Position numbers and translations under genes: made by a program
The notes under the pieces: model-generated
What the model was told of the DNA's origin: nothing
The model's input: the letters and a program-made list of their open reading frames with translations, nothing else
The model's database searches: none
Shown: piece after piece, positions 51,517 to 60,334 of the stretch
Layout: each line of letters begins with the position of its first letter
Position numbering within the stretch: position 1 is the first letter of the stretch
Origin: Alkalihalobacillus sp. AL-G
GTDB taxonomy: Bacteria > Bacillota > Bacilli > Bacillales > Fictibacillaceae
Assembly (NCBI RefSeq): GCF_030643805.1
Contig: NZ_CP094656.1
Location: 2,356,001 to 2,420,000 of the forward strand
Reading direction: 5' to 3'
Length of the DNA stretch: 64,000 bases

Positions 51517-51562
51517 CTCGCCTCAGCTCATTATTAAACTCAACTCTAACTCTACTCAGCTC
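51517..51562 (-). promoter_or_regulatory. TRAP binding site in the trp leader
   Basis: On the minus strand eight GAG triplets run from 51562 to 51517. The spacers are 2, 2, 3 and 2 bases, then one 9-base gap (which fits one non-consensus triplet with two 3-base spacers), then 2 and 2. This spacing is that of TRAP targets (usually 9-11 repeats). TRAP (mtrB) is encoded at 58837-59058. Confidence 0.9.
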
Positions 51563-51665
51563 ATCAATATTCAATCCGGCTTGCACCTATATCTCAAACA
51601 GGTATGCCTTTCGCTTCTCCTCAAGAACAGTAAGCACTTCGAAAAAAGAAGAAGAACGTAATTCA

Positions 51666-51694
51666 ATCCTAGTAAACAACATTTAAATTGTCAA
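51666..51694 (-). promoter_or_regulatory. Sigma-A promoter of the trp leader
   Basis: Minus-strand TTGACA (51694-51689) and TAGGAT (51671-51666) with a 17-base spacer overlap the aroB stop codon, so the trp genes can be transcribed separately from aroC-aroB. Transcription would start near 51658, about 100 bases before the GAG cluster. Confidence 0.75.
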
Positions 51695-52791
51695 GAAGAT
51701 TCACACTTTTTGCTCCATTTATCGAAGTGTTTCAATTCTTCTAGCAATAGGTCTTCAGGTACCCCGCTTGTTCGTACCTGTTCAAATCCGGCATATAAGA
51801 CCATCCGAATCTCTTGACCTGCATTCTTCTTATCCTGTTTCATTCTCTCGATCAAAAGCTCCGGTCTAGCTAAAGATGGGTGCCATATGGAATAGCCCAT
51901 ATTTTTGATCCACTGTAGAAGGTCAACTGGCATCAACGATTTCCCGTAGATTCTTTCGCTCAAACGAATCGAAAAAAGCATACCGATCATAACCGCTTCT
52001 CCATGTGGAATATGTTGATAACGACTCTCCGCTTCAATCGCATGACCCAATGTATGTCCGAAATTCAAGTAAGCACGGACACCTGATTCATATTCATCCT
52101 CTTGTACAATTCCAGCTTTTATACTGATTGCTGCAAAAACGGCGTGTACAAGTGCCTCATCATCTTCTATCGGGAAATCGAGAACCTTTTCATTAAGAAA
52201 TCGATATAATTCGTGATCCCGGATCAATGAACTTTTAATGATTTCAGCAAATCCTGACCGCCATTCTTTACGTGACAACGATTTTAAATAGTGAAGATCA
52301 TAGATGACGGCTTCAGGCTGGTAAAATGCTCCAATCAAATTCTTCCCTGCCGTATGATTGACGCCCACCTTACCACCGACACTGCTATCGTGGGCCAATA
52401 AGGTTGTAGGCATTTGTATGAACGCTACACCTCGTAAATACGTCGCTGCAACAAATCCAGCAATATCTCCGACAACGCCGCCACCAAGCGCGACAATGAC
52501 TGACTTCCGATCCAGTTTCCTATTCAATGCATAACTGATGATTTTTTCATACTCGCGTAATGATTTACTCGACTCCCCAGCTGGGATCACCCACTCGAAC
52601 ACTGGAAGATCAGTCAACATGCTTTTAATTTCCCGTAAATATAACGGTGCGACATTGCTATCAGTTATGATAAGGATTCCTGAGCATTCACTCACCTGTT
52701 TATGGAGTACGTCCTGTAAAAGTGTCGAGGCTCCTCCCCCTATGTGAACGGGATACTGCTTCGAACCTGTTTTGATATCAATTGTTTCCAC
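51691..52791 (-). CDS. aroB: 3-dehydroquinate synthase
   Basis: AroB makes 3-dehydroquinate from DAHP with NAD+ and a divalent metal. The 366 residues show VALGGGVVGDIAGFVAATYLRG, PTTLLAHDSSVGGKVGVNH, and the zinc-ligand histidines in NFGHTLGHAIEAESRY and HGEAVMIGM. The start is a GTG at 52791 with AAAGGGG upstream, immediately after the aroC stop; the longer frame to 52827 lies in aroC. The trp promoter overlaps its end. aroH, next in B. subtilis, is absent. Confidence 0.97.
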   Translation of the reverse strand: METIDIKTGSKQYPVHIGGGASTLLQDVLHKQVSECSGILIITDSNVAPLYLREIKSMLTDLPVFEWVIPAGESSKSLREYEKIISYALNRKLDRKSVIVALGGGVVGDIAGFVAATYLRGVAFIQMPTTLLAHDSSVGGKVGVNHTAGKNLIGAFYQPEAVIYDLHYLKSLSRKEWRSGFAEIIKSSLIRDHELYRFLNEKVLDFPIEDDEALVHAVFAAISIKAGIVQEDEYESGVRAYLNFGHTLGHAIEAESRYQHIPHGEAVMIGMLFSIRLSERIYGKSLMPVDLLQWIKNMGYSIWHPSLARPELLIERMKQDKKNAGQEIRMVLYAGFEQVRTSGVPEDLLLEELKHFDKWSKKCESS

Positions 52792-52792
52792 G

Positions 52793-53965
52793 TTAAAACC
52801 CCTTTGAGTACGTTGCATACTGGTCAAAATTTGAACGAATCATCTCCATCGATTCATTGCCGAATTTTTCAGTCAAAGCATTGGCTAGTTCCCAGGCTAC
52901 AACTGCTTCAGCGACCACACTTGCTGAAGGAACGGCACAGCTGTCTGAACGTTCGATACTCGCGGTAAACGGCTCTTTCGTTTCGATGTCCACACTTTGA
53001 AGTGGCTTATAAAGGGTCGGAATCGGTTTCATCACACCTCTTACGACAATCGGCATTCCGTTTGTCATCCCACCTTCAAATCCACCGAGATTATTCGTTT
53101 TACGATAGTAACCGTATTGTTCATTCCAGAGAATTTCGTCATGAACCTCACTTCCCGGTTTACTAGCCGCGGTAAAGCCAATGCCGAATTCGACTCCTTT
53201 AAAGGCATTGATACTGATGATCGCAGCCCCGATTTTCGCATCAAGCTTTCGATCATAATGGACATGGCTTCCAAGTCCAATCGGAACGCCTTCCACGATC
53301 ACTTCTACAATACCTCCGATCGAGTCACCATTCTTTTTCGCCAGATCGATCGCTTCCATCATTTTTTCACCTGTATCGTGATCGAAGCAGCGCACGGGCG
53401 ATCCTTCAGTCACTTCTCGTAGCTGTGCAAGAGATTGAAAGCTTTGTTCCTCTACTTTTACTCCGCCGATTTCGACAACATGACCTGCAGTACTGATGTT
53501 GAACTGTTTAAGCAACACTTTTGCCACCGCACCTGCAGCAACTCTTACTGTCGTTTCACGGGCAGAAGAGCGCTCTAAGACGTTTCTCATATCCCGGTGA
53601 TTGTATTTGATCGCTCCGTTCAAATCGGCATGACCAGGGCGCGGCTTCGTAATGATCCGTTTCATTTGATCGGCTTCTTCTTCTGAAATCGGTTCACTTC
53701 CCATGATGGTTTGCCAGTGCTTCCAGTCTTTATTTTCAACAATTAGCGCGATTGGCGCACCGGTGGTTTTCCCGTGTCGGACTCCACCAACGATTTTGAC
53801 CGCATCCGACTCAATTTGCATTCTACGTCCACGACCGTGTCCCTTTTGTCTTCGCTGTAGTTCGTAATCGATCATCTCCTTGCTCAGTTCAAGGTTCGAA
53901 GGAACGCCTTCAATAATCACAGTCAATTGTGGTCCATGTGACTCTCCCGCTGTTAAATAACGCAT
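52793..53965 (-). CDS. aroC: Chorismate synthase
   Basis: AroC (aroF in B. subtilis) makes chorismate from EPSP with reduced FMN. The 390-residue protein has [16 protein letters not shown], the signature [38 protein letters not shown], and the C-terminal [20 protein letters not shown]. It begins the aroC-aroB pair after cheR. Confidence 0.98.
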   Translation of the reverse strand: MRYLTAGESHGPQLTVIIEGVPSNLELSKEMIDYELQRRQKGHGRGRRMQIESDAVKIVGGVRHGKTTGAPIALIVENKDWKHWQTIMGSEPISEEEADQMKRIITKPRPGHADLNGAIKYNHRDMRNVLERSSARETTVRVAAGAVAKVLLKQFNISTAGHVVEIGGVKVEEQSFQSLAQLREVTEGSPVRCFDHDTGEKMMEAIDLAKKNGDSIGGIVEVIVEGVPIGLGSHVHYDRKLDAKIGAAIISINAFKGVEFGIGFTAASKPGSEVHDEILWNEQYGYYRKTNNLGGFEGGMTNGMPIVVRGVMKPIPTLYKPLQSVDIETKEPFTASIERSDSCAVPSASVVAEAVVAWELANALTEKFGNESMEMIRSNFDQYATYSKGF

Positions 53966-54003
53966 GATTACACAGATCCTTTCCTAACATTCAACTAAGC
54001 CAG

Positions 54004-54786
54004 CTACTTGTCTGACATCTTTTCGTAAAAAAAGGTAGCCACAGATTGCAGCCCATAATTCTTTGGCTCGAAAATCTGCTCTGTACTCCCTACAAAAAGA
54101 ATACCTCCAGGTCGTAGCGCTTGACTGAATTTTTTGTAAAGCTGTACTTTTGCCTCTTCTGTAAAGTATATCAATACATTCCTACAAATGATAAGATCCA
54201 GATCGCTTTTAAAAGGATCTAGAAGTAGATTTTGTTTTTCAAAAGTTATATTATCCTTTAACCGACCTTCAACTTTATAACCGATTCCATCCTTTTTAAA
54301 ATAAAACTCCTTAAAGTGTTCAGGAACTTCTTGCAATGCTCTTTCCAGATAGTATCCAAGCTTTGCACGCTTCAATGCTAGTTCGTCAATATCTGTTGCG
54401 AGAATCGAGTAATCTTCTTTTCGAAGTGAATGGTGCAAGATCATCGATAGTGTGTATGGCTCTTCTCCTGTTGAACAAGCCGCGCTCCACGCTTTGACTG
54501 TTTTTTTCGACTCCAAAAGTTTCGGTAGAAGTTGCGTTTCCAAAACGTCCCATTGTGACGGATTTCGGTAAAATTCAGATACATTAATCGTCATCCGATC
54601 CAAAAACTCTTCTAACAGTATAGTGTTTTCTTTCATAGCTTTATAATAATCATGGAAGCTGCCATACCCCTTTTTGTCTCTTAAAGAGGTCAGCCTACGT
54701 TTCATTTGGCCTTCTTTATATAAAGCTAAATCAATCCCCGTATGATTTTTAATTTGTTCCGTGAAAATCGTATAATCCTGCTCCAT
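54004..54786 (-). CDS. cheR: Chemotaxis protein methyltransferase
   Basis: CheR methylates glutamates on chemoreceptors with SAM. The 260 residues have an N-terminal helical domain ([13 protein letters not shown]), [23 protein letters not shown], the SAM site [38 protein letters not shown], and [12 protein letters not shown]. It is between aroC and ndk, as in B. subtilis. No other chemotaxis gene is nearby. Confidence 0.97.
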   Translation of the reverse strand: MEQDYTIFTEQIKNHTGIDLALYKEGQMKRRLTSLRDKKGYGSFHDYYKAMKENTILLEEFLDRMTINVSEFYRNPSQWDVLETQLLPKLLESKKTVKAWSAACSTGEEPYTLSMILHHSLRKEDYSILATDIDELALKRAKLGYYLERALQEVPEHFKEFYFKKDGIGYKVEGRLKDNITFEKQNLLLDPFKSDLDLIICRNVLIYFTEEAKVQLYKKFSQALRPGGILFVGSTEQIFEPKNYGLQSVATFFYEKMSDK

Positions 54787-55350
54787 TTGAATTCTCCTCT
54801 TTACTTCTCCACTATTCGGATTGCTCTCTATTCTTTCATTATATCGTACGATACGGACCAGAAATGTACAAAAAACGCATAAAAAAATGGCTCAAATCAG
54901 GAATGACCCTTCATTGAACCAGCTTCTGTTAATTACCATCAAAAATCCCCTATTGATATATTGAAAAATTTACTCGTTGGGAATTATAGAATCTTTTTTC
55001 TGAATGTATTGATTTTTATTCGTTAAGGGCATCTTTTCGTGTTTTTCAGATGAATATAATCGAAAAAATGGAATGAAGCCATTTTTACAGCATGAATATC
55101 AGCTGTTTTGTCCATGAACTGCGAAAATCAAGATTACAATTGCATCTCCCTCATTTTCCACTGGGATCTAGTGCTCTATTAATGTTTTGACGCGATAATC
55201 GGAAGTTTGACGCGGAATAAGAATTTTGCACGCGAAAACGAGAGAGTTGGTGTTTAACTTGGGATTTCGGCGTCTGACTCAAGATTTTCTCGTGTAAGCA
55301 CGGGGGAATTATTGAGCTTTCCAGTCTAAGGCGCTGCGGGAGCCATCATA
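54787..55350. other. Gene-free stretch between cheR and ndk
   Basis: No gene is supported here. It has a stem near 55062-55088 (ATGG/CCAT with T-run) and three loose copies of a 20-base motif (TTTGACGCGATAATCGGAAG, TTTGACGCGGAATAAGAA, TTTGCACGCGAAAACGAG) at 55194-55251. Copy 2 of the palindromic repeat follows at 55351. Confidence 0.6.
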
Positions 55351-55446
55351 TAAAGAAAACTTGGCTAGCGCCAAGCCTTAGTGCAGGCGATCGCCCTAGT
55401 TGCGCTTATACTATAGAAAGTATTTATACTTTCTTAACGTGTGCAA
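55351..55446. repeat. Dispersed palindromic repeat (about 95 bp), copy 2
   Basis: CTTGGC-TAGC-GCCAAG, the palindrome GGCGATCGCC and GAAAGTAT-TT-ATACTTTC line up with copy 1 (25924). The end runs into the T-run of the ndk terminator. Confidence 0.8.
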
Positions 55447-55476
55447 AAAACACTCCGCAATCAAGCGGAGTGTTTC
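55446..55476 (-). terminator. Terminator of ndk
   Basis: AAACACTCCGC and GCGGAGTGTTT pair with loop TTGATT, followed by TTT on the minus strand. Confidence 0.92.
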
Positions 55477-55505
55477 CTAAAGTTTAAAGTACGACTGTTT
55501 TAAAC

Positions 55506-55949
55506 TTAAACCCACTTATCGATTTCTTTATCGTAGCTCACAATCTCCTCTTCATTGAAGAACAAGCTTACTTCACGCTCTGCGCTTTCTGGAGAGTCAG
55601 AACCGTGAATGATGTTCTGGCTGACTTGTACTCCATAGTCACCGCGAATTGTACCAGGTGCTGCGTCTACTGGGTTTGTTTTTCCCATCATGTTACGTGC
55701 AGTTGCAATTACATTTTCGCCTTCCCAAACCATTGCAAATACAGGTCCGGAAGTAATAAAGTCAACAAGCTCTCCAAAGAATGGACGCTCTTTGTGCTCA
55801 CCGTAATGATTTTGAGCAAGCTCATCGCTGATCATCATCAGCTTTGCACCTGCTAGCTTAAAGCCCTTTTTTTCAAAGCGATTTACAACTTCACCGATTA
55901 GGTTACGTTGAACACCATCAGGTTTTACCATTAAGAAAGTTTTCTCCAT
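55506..55949 (-). CDS. ndk: Nucleoside diphosphate kinase
   Basis: Ndk balances NTP and dNTP pools through a phosphohistidine. The 147-residue protein starts [20 protein letters not shown], and the phospho-His is in [20 protein letters not shown]. The start is ATG 55949 with GGAGAG upstream; the longer frame to 55988 is not conserved. It lies between cheR and hepT. Confidence 0.98.
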   Translation of the reverse strand: MEKTFLMVKPDGVQRNLIGEVVNRFEKKGFKLAGAKLMMISDELAQNHYGEHKERPFFGELVDFITSGPVFAMVWEGENVIATARNMMGKTNPVDAAPGTIRGDYGVQVSQNIIHGSDSPESAEREVSLFFNEEEIVSYDKEIDKWV

Positions 55950-56048
55950 GTGAAGCTCTCCTATTCTATGTATGAATTTTTCGGACATGCTTAAACAGTC
56001 CGTGTATCCGAAAATGATTTTATCAAACTTTAAGCGTTTTCACAACTT

Positions 56049-57017
56049 TTAGTAGTCTCTTTTTCCAATATACTCCGCTATTTGCAATAACGCTTTTTTC
56101 GGGCGGTTATCAGGTAAAGAGTCGAGCGCCGTGTACGCTTTATTCAAATAACGATCTGCAACCTGTTTTGATTTTTCAATCGAGCCGTTTTCATGGACCA
56201 TCCGGATCAATAGATCGATTGTATGACGCTCAATCGGCTGCTCCATACATGCTTGTATCAATTGTTCTTTAAAAGCGGGATCCTTCATTGCAAAAAAGAC
56301 CGGGAGTGTAATGTTACCTTGCTGTAAATCCCCACCTGCAGGTTTTCCAAGCTGTTTCTCTGTCCCTGTAAAGTCTAGGATGTCATCGGTGATCTGAAAC
56401 GCCATCCCAACATAGTAACCAAAGCGCTTCAACTGTTTTAATGTATTCCGGTCAGCATCAGCAGCAAGAGCACCGAGCTCACAGCTTACTGATAACAAGA
56501 GAGCGGTTTTTCGTTTGATCCGTCGTAAATAATTTCGTATATTCTGGTTGAGATTATATTGATCCCTGATTTGCTCGATCTCACCAAGGCTCATTTCGAG
56601 AATCGCCTCTGATAAAGCGTTATGTGCCTCAGGATTATCCAAATGCGTTATGTACTCAATCGATCTTGCAAAAATATAGTCACCTGTATACATGGCGACC
56701 CGATTATCCCATTGCGCTTTAATTGTTGCTTTCCCCCGCCGTAGAGATGCATCGTCAATCACATCATCATGTACAAGGGATGCCATATGAATTAATTCCA
56801 ACGCGACTGCTGCTCGTTTTACACGTTCGATATCATACTGTCCAAACTGTGCTGATAACAGCACAAAAACAGGGCGTATCCGTTTCCCCCCTGCCTTTAA
56901 CAGTTGAATCGATGCATCCTGTAGGATCGAATGCTGTGCTCCAATCGTTCGTTCCAAGTCCTTTTCGACCAACGACAGATCGCTTCTTAAATGAGAATAA
57001 ATTGTTGTCAATTTCAT
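56049..57017 (-). CDS. hepT: Heptaprenyl diphosphate synthase component II
   Basis: HepT is the catalytic subunit making the C35 side chain of menaquinone-7. The 322 residues carry the first Asp-rich motif ASLVHDDVIDDASLRRG and the second FQITDDILDFTG, plus GGKRIRPVFVLLSA. With hepS and menG it forms the conserved three-gene menaquinone tail cluster. Confidence 0.97.
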   Translation of the reverse strand: MKLTTIYSHLRSDLSLVEKDLERTIGAQHSILQDASIQLLKAGGKRIRPVFVLLSAQFGQYDIERVKRAAVALELIHMASLVHDDVIDDASLRRGKATIKAQWDNRVAMYTGDYIFARSIEYITHLDNPEAHNALSEAILEMSLGEIEQIRDQYNLNQNIRNYLRRIKRKTALLLSVSCELGALAADADRNTLKQLKRFGYYVGMAFQITDDILDFTGTEKQLGKPAGGDLQQGNITLPVFFAMKDPAFKEQLIQACMEQPIERHTIDLLIRMVHENGSIEKSKQVADRYLNKAYTALDSLPDNRPKKALLQIAEYIGKRDY

Positions 57018-57058
57018 AATAATTTCACCCTGGCCCTATCTTTGAAGCTTTCCAGCCC

Positions 57059-57766
57059 TTAACGTTTGACTCCAATATGTGTTGCAGCAACGCCGCCGGA
57101 GTATGCTTTATCATATACATCTACAAAACCTGCATCTCTGAATCTATCTGCCAGCTCAACTCTACCAGGAAACCCTTTGGCGGATTCTTGGAGCCACGAG
57201 TACTCCTTATAGCTTTTTGCAAACAACTTACCTAACAGCGGCATGACAAAACGAAAATATCCGTAGTATAGCTGTCTGAAAACCGGAATGGTCGGTTGAG
57301 AGGTTTCCAAACAGACTACCTTTCCTCCAGGTTTGACTACTCGATACATTTCCCGTAAAACCTGATCAAGATCTGGTACGTTCCTTAAACCGAAGCCGAT
57401 CGTAACATAATCGAAGGTGTCGGAGTCGAACGGTAGTTCCATTGCATTCCCATGAATCAACGAAACATTGTTCAGACCCTGATGATCAACCTTCTCCTGC
57501 CCGATTTTCAGCATGTTTTGGCTGAAGTCCAATCCATATGCTTCCCCATTCGGTCCTACTGTATGTGCCATCGCAATCGTCCAATCAGCTGTACCGCAAC
57601 AAACATCTAAACTGATTGCACCAGATTGAACGTTCATACGTTTCATCGTATCTTGTCTCCAAGCAATATGCCGTTGGAAGCTGATAACCGAATTCATCGT
57701 ATCGTAATTTTTGTAGATTGATTCAAATACTTGGTGTACACGTTGTTCCTTCGTATCTGGTTGCAT
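57059..57766 (-). CDS. menG: Demethylmenaquinone methyltransferase
   Basis: MenG (menH/ubiE) is the last step of menaquinone synthesis, SAM-dependent. The 235-residue protein starts [24 protein letters not shown] motif [53 protein letters not shown], and ends [16 protein letters not shown] 57766 with AGAAGG; the frame to 57850 overlaps hepS. It is between hepS and hepT. Confidence 0.97.
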   Translation of the reverse strand: MQPDTKEQRVHQVFESIYKNYDTMNSVISFQRHIAWRQDTMKRMNVQSGAISLDVCCGTADWTIAMAHTVGPNGEAYGLDFSQNMLKIGQEKVDHQGLNNVSLIHGNAMELPFDSDTFDYVTIGFGLRNVPDLDQVLREMYRVVKPGGKVVCLETSQPTIPVFRQLYYGYFRFVMPLLGKLFAKSYKEYSWLQESAKGFPGRVELADRFRDAGFVDVYDKAYSGGVAATHIGVKR

Positions 57767-57770
57767 ATGA

Positions 57771-58586
57771 TTAACCTTCTTCCGCATATCTCTCAATTGG
57801 TAGTCCAGACCGTTTCGTATAGTTACGCATTCTCTGATCCAATAAACCATGCATCAACGGTTCTTCTGACCATAGCTTTTCCAGGCGACTTTTCGAATGA
57901 AATAAATAACCGTCCAATATTTCGAGTAATTGTTGCTTTAAACCATGCCAGTTTGCCTTTGACCGGGCAAGCTGGTTTGATATTTTCTTTGCCAATGGTG
58001 TAAATTCATTGTTCATGATGCTTTTCCGCTCATTCAGCAAACGTTTCATAAACAAATATTCATCCGCAATCCCTTTCCATAGAGGAAGATGAAAATGTTC
58101 GGCTGTTTTCAACAGGAGAGTGGACTCGATTCGACGTAGGTTATCCATAGATTTTTCGATCGACTGCTGTTCATTTTTATATAACTGCATTTTATTTTCA
58201 TTAATTTCTTGAATCCCTTGAGCTAGCGTACGAATCATCGACAGGTCTTTAATACCAGACAGCAGGTGATAATACCAGCTGCTATAATAATCTCCAGCTA
58301 ATACAGTTAATTGTCTGTTTTTAATATCAGAATCCTCATTAACATCATGATTTGTAACTTTCTCATGGGTATCAAGGGCAATTTGTACAAGCATTGTGGA
58401 TACCGCATACTGTTCACGCTCTTTTTTACTCAGATCTTTTTCACTGAGCATGATGTGAACTAAAAGAAGCTTATCTTCATCGATTACGGGACGATCAATA
58501 AAGCGCATTAAATATGGATGTTGTAATCGTTGATCTATATTGTGCATCAATGTTGATATTGTCCGGCTAGTTTCGTTGTTCATCAT
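57771..58586 (-). CDS. hepS: Heptaprenyl diphosphate synthase component I
   Basis: HepS is the small non-catalytic partner of HepT. The 271-residue helical protein matches the HepS family: [37 protein letters not shown], then [42 protein letters not shown] 58586 (or 58583) follows GGTGGGGG. It is 228 bases downstream of mtrB. Confidence 0.92.
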   Translation of the reverse strand: MMNNETSRTISTLMHNIDQRLQHPYLMRFIDRPVIDEDKLLLVHIMLSEKDLSKKEREQYAVSTMLVQIALDTHEKVTNHDVNEDSDIKNRQLTVLAGDYYSSWYYHLLSGIKDLSMIRTLAQGIQEINENKMQLYKNEQQSIEKSMDNLRRIESTLLLKTAEHFHLPLWKGIADEYLFMKRLLNERKSIMNNEFTPLAKKISNQLARSKANWHGLKQQLLEILDGYLFHSKSRLEKLWSEEPLMHGLLDQRMRNYTKRSGLPIERYAEEG

Positions 58587-58836
58587 TCTGCTCTCGGCCC
58601 CCACCAAATTCGATGTAACCTATAATAACGACTCCGCTATTGTCGCTTTATATAAGGCGTACCTTTTCCAATGCTATTATATCATAAAAAACAATCAATC
58701 ATGCGGTTCATTCAGCAATAACGAAACGCTCACTCGTATAAGGATTCAAGTATGTATAAGGGGACAAGATCACAAACGGAACACTGCAATCCACCAGAAT
58801 GTAAATACTACGATTCCCCCAATTGAATGTTGACGA

Positions 58837-59058
58837 TTAATCCTTATCTGTTTGGATTTCTCCATGACGTGTTTGAATGACAGCTTTTCCCCTTACTTTA
58901 ACTGCGGAAGTATGTTCTGTGAATTGTGCGATCATCACTTCACCTTTGTCCAGCTTCTCAGAATGATGGAATCGTGTGTCAGTGCCTCGTGTTAAGCCGA
59001 TTACATTAACACCGTTTTCCTTTGCCTTGATTACAAAAAATTCATTTTCATTCGACAT
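58837..59058 (-). CDS. mtrB: trp RNA-binding attenuation protein (TRAP)
   Basis: TRAP is an 11-mer ring that, when bound to tryptophan, wraps RNA with (G/U)AG repeats and turns off the trp genes. The 73-residue protein keeps [26 protein letters not shown] and [17 protein letters not shown], including the Thr/Gly tryptophan pocket and the Lys and Arg residues that contact RNA bases (K in LDKGE, K and R in KVRGK). It follows folE by 18 bases. Its target, the leader at 51517-51562, is in the same window. Anti-TRAP is not seen. Confidence 0.98.
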   Translation of the reverse strand: MSNENEFFVIKAKENGVNVIGLTRGTDTRFHHSEKLDKGEVMIAQFTEHTSAVKVRGKAVIQTRHGEIQTDKD

Positions 59059-59076
59059 GGTTTTCCCTCCCTTGCA

Positions 59077-59634
59077 TTATGAATTTATCAAACTCATCAC
59101 TTCAGATCGTGCTGCCTGATCTTTTTCAAATATTCCTCTGACCGCAGAAGTGATTGTTTTTGAACCTGATTTCTTCACGCCTCTCATCGTCATACACATA
59201 TGTTCTGCTTCAATGATGACCATTACACCATGTGGAGTAAGAGAATCTTTCAAAGAATCTGCAATTGTGGAAGTGATTCGTTCCTGTAGCTGTGGTCGTC
59301 TGGCAACCGCCTCTACTGCCCGAGCCAGCTTGCTAAGTCCTGTCACTTTTCCACCTTTAGGTATGTATGCTACATGTGCTTTTCCGAAAAATGGAACGAG
59401 ATGATGTTCACACATTGAATAAAAAGGAATGTCTTTCACGAGTACAAGCTCTTCGTGGTCTTCTCCAAAGATCGTTTGAAAGTGTTCTGATGGATCTTGA
59501 TTCAAGCCCTGGAACACTTCTTCATACATTCGTGCTACACGTTTCGGTGTATCGAGCAATCCCTCACGTTCTGGATCTTCCCCAATTGCTTCAAGTATCA
59601 TTTTAACCGCAGTTTCTATTTTATTATGGTCCAT
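59077..59634 (-). CDS. folE: GTP cyclohydrolase I (zinc-dependent)
   Basis: FolE (mtrA) starts folate synthesis by converting GTP to dihydroneopterin triphosphate. The 185 residues show the zinc-ligand [21 protein letters not shown] and the second Cys in [19 protein letters not shown]. It is the first gene of the folE-mtrB pair, an old arrangement in Bacillus linking folate and tryptophan through chorismate. Confidence 0.98.
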   Translation of the reverse strand: MDHNKIETAVKMILEAIGEDPEREGLLDTPKRVARMYEEVFQGLNQDPSEHFQTIFGEDHEELVLVKDIPFYSMCEHHLVPFFGKAHVAYIPKGGKVTGLSKLARAVEAVARRPQLQERITSTIADSLKDSLTPHGVMVIIEAEHMCMTMRGVKKSGSKTITSAVRGIFEKDQAARSEVMSLINS

Positions 59635-59693
59635 AGTAGGTTTCCTCCATTAGCGTTATCACACAGATAATAGCACAACAATCTCCAAACGTG

Positions 59694-59726
59694 CAAAAAA
59701 GAAGAGTCGATGTCCGACTCTTCTTT
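59694..59726 (-). terminator. Terminator of hbs
   Basis: GAAGAGTCG and CGACTCTTC pair with a 5-base loop, followed by TTTTTTGC on the minus strand. Confidence 0.92.
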
Positions 59727-59746
59727 AATGGCGCCCTATGTACGTA

Positions 59747-60019
59747 TTACTTTACAGCGTCTTTAAGGGCTTTTCCTGGTTTGAATGCAGGAACTTTACT
59801 TGCAGCGATTTCGATTTCCTCACCTGTTTGTGGATTGCGACCCTTACGAGCTGCGCGTTCACGCACCTCAAAGTTACCGAAACCAATCAGTTGAACTTTG
59901 TCTCCACTCTTTAAAGTGCCTTCGATCGCTTCGAAAACAGCATCAACTGTTTTAGAAACGTCTTTTTTAGAAAGTTGAGTTTGTTCAGAAACAGAATTAA
60001 TAAGATCTGTCTTATTCAT
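59747..60019 (-). CDS. hbs: DNA-binding protein HU
   Basis: HU is the main nucleoid protein, a dimer bending DNA. The 90-residue protein is [20 protein letters not shown]... with [31 protein letters not shown] (the arm with the intercalating Pro) and [18 protein letters not shown] 60019 has AGGAGGTGA at the right distance; the earlier ATG at 60028 is in the SD region. The 315 bases before it to spoIVA hold its promoter and the spoIVA terminator. Confidence 0.98.
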   Translation of the reverse strand: MNKTDLINSVSEQTQLSKKDVSKTVDAVFEAIEGTLKSGDKVQLIGFGNFEVRERAARKGRNPQTGEEIEIAASKVPAFKPGKALKDAVK

Positions 60020-60276
60020 ACGATTCACCTCCTCTCAAAGGGGTTTGGTTTTAGTCATTATAACCAATAATGCTAAGAACTAACAGTATGAACACGTTGA
60101 CAAGCCTTATATTAAACGATATTGAATGGAAATTCAATGTTTTTTCCCGAGTTTTGTATGTTTAACTGTATATTTAAAAGATTTTGGGAAAAGAAACGAA
60201 GGAAATGGGGTTATTTTGTACACGTTATTTGTTGATTCATTGACTCACTATGACCCTGACAGCTAGAACGCGCAAA

Positions 60277-60304
60277 CAAAAAAGACTCCGATGTTAGGAG
60301 TCTC
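60277..60304 (-). terminator. Terminator of spoIVA
   Basis: AGACTCC and GGAGTCT pair with loop TAACATC, followed by TTTTTTG on the minus strand. Confidence 0.9.
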
Positions 60305-60334
60305 TAACTATACTGTTGACTTTTTGAACTTCCT

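Noticed and set aside
54787-55350. Search for a missing chemotaxis or chorismate-mutase gene in the gap
   Set aside because: All frames are short and interrupted, and none resembles AroH, TyrA or a Che protein.
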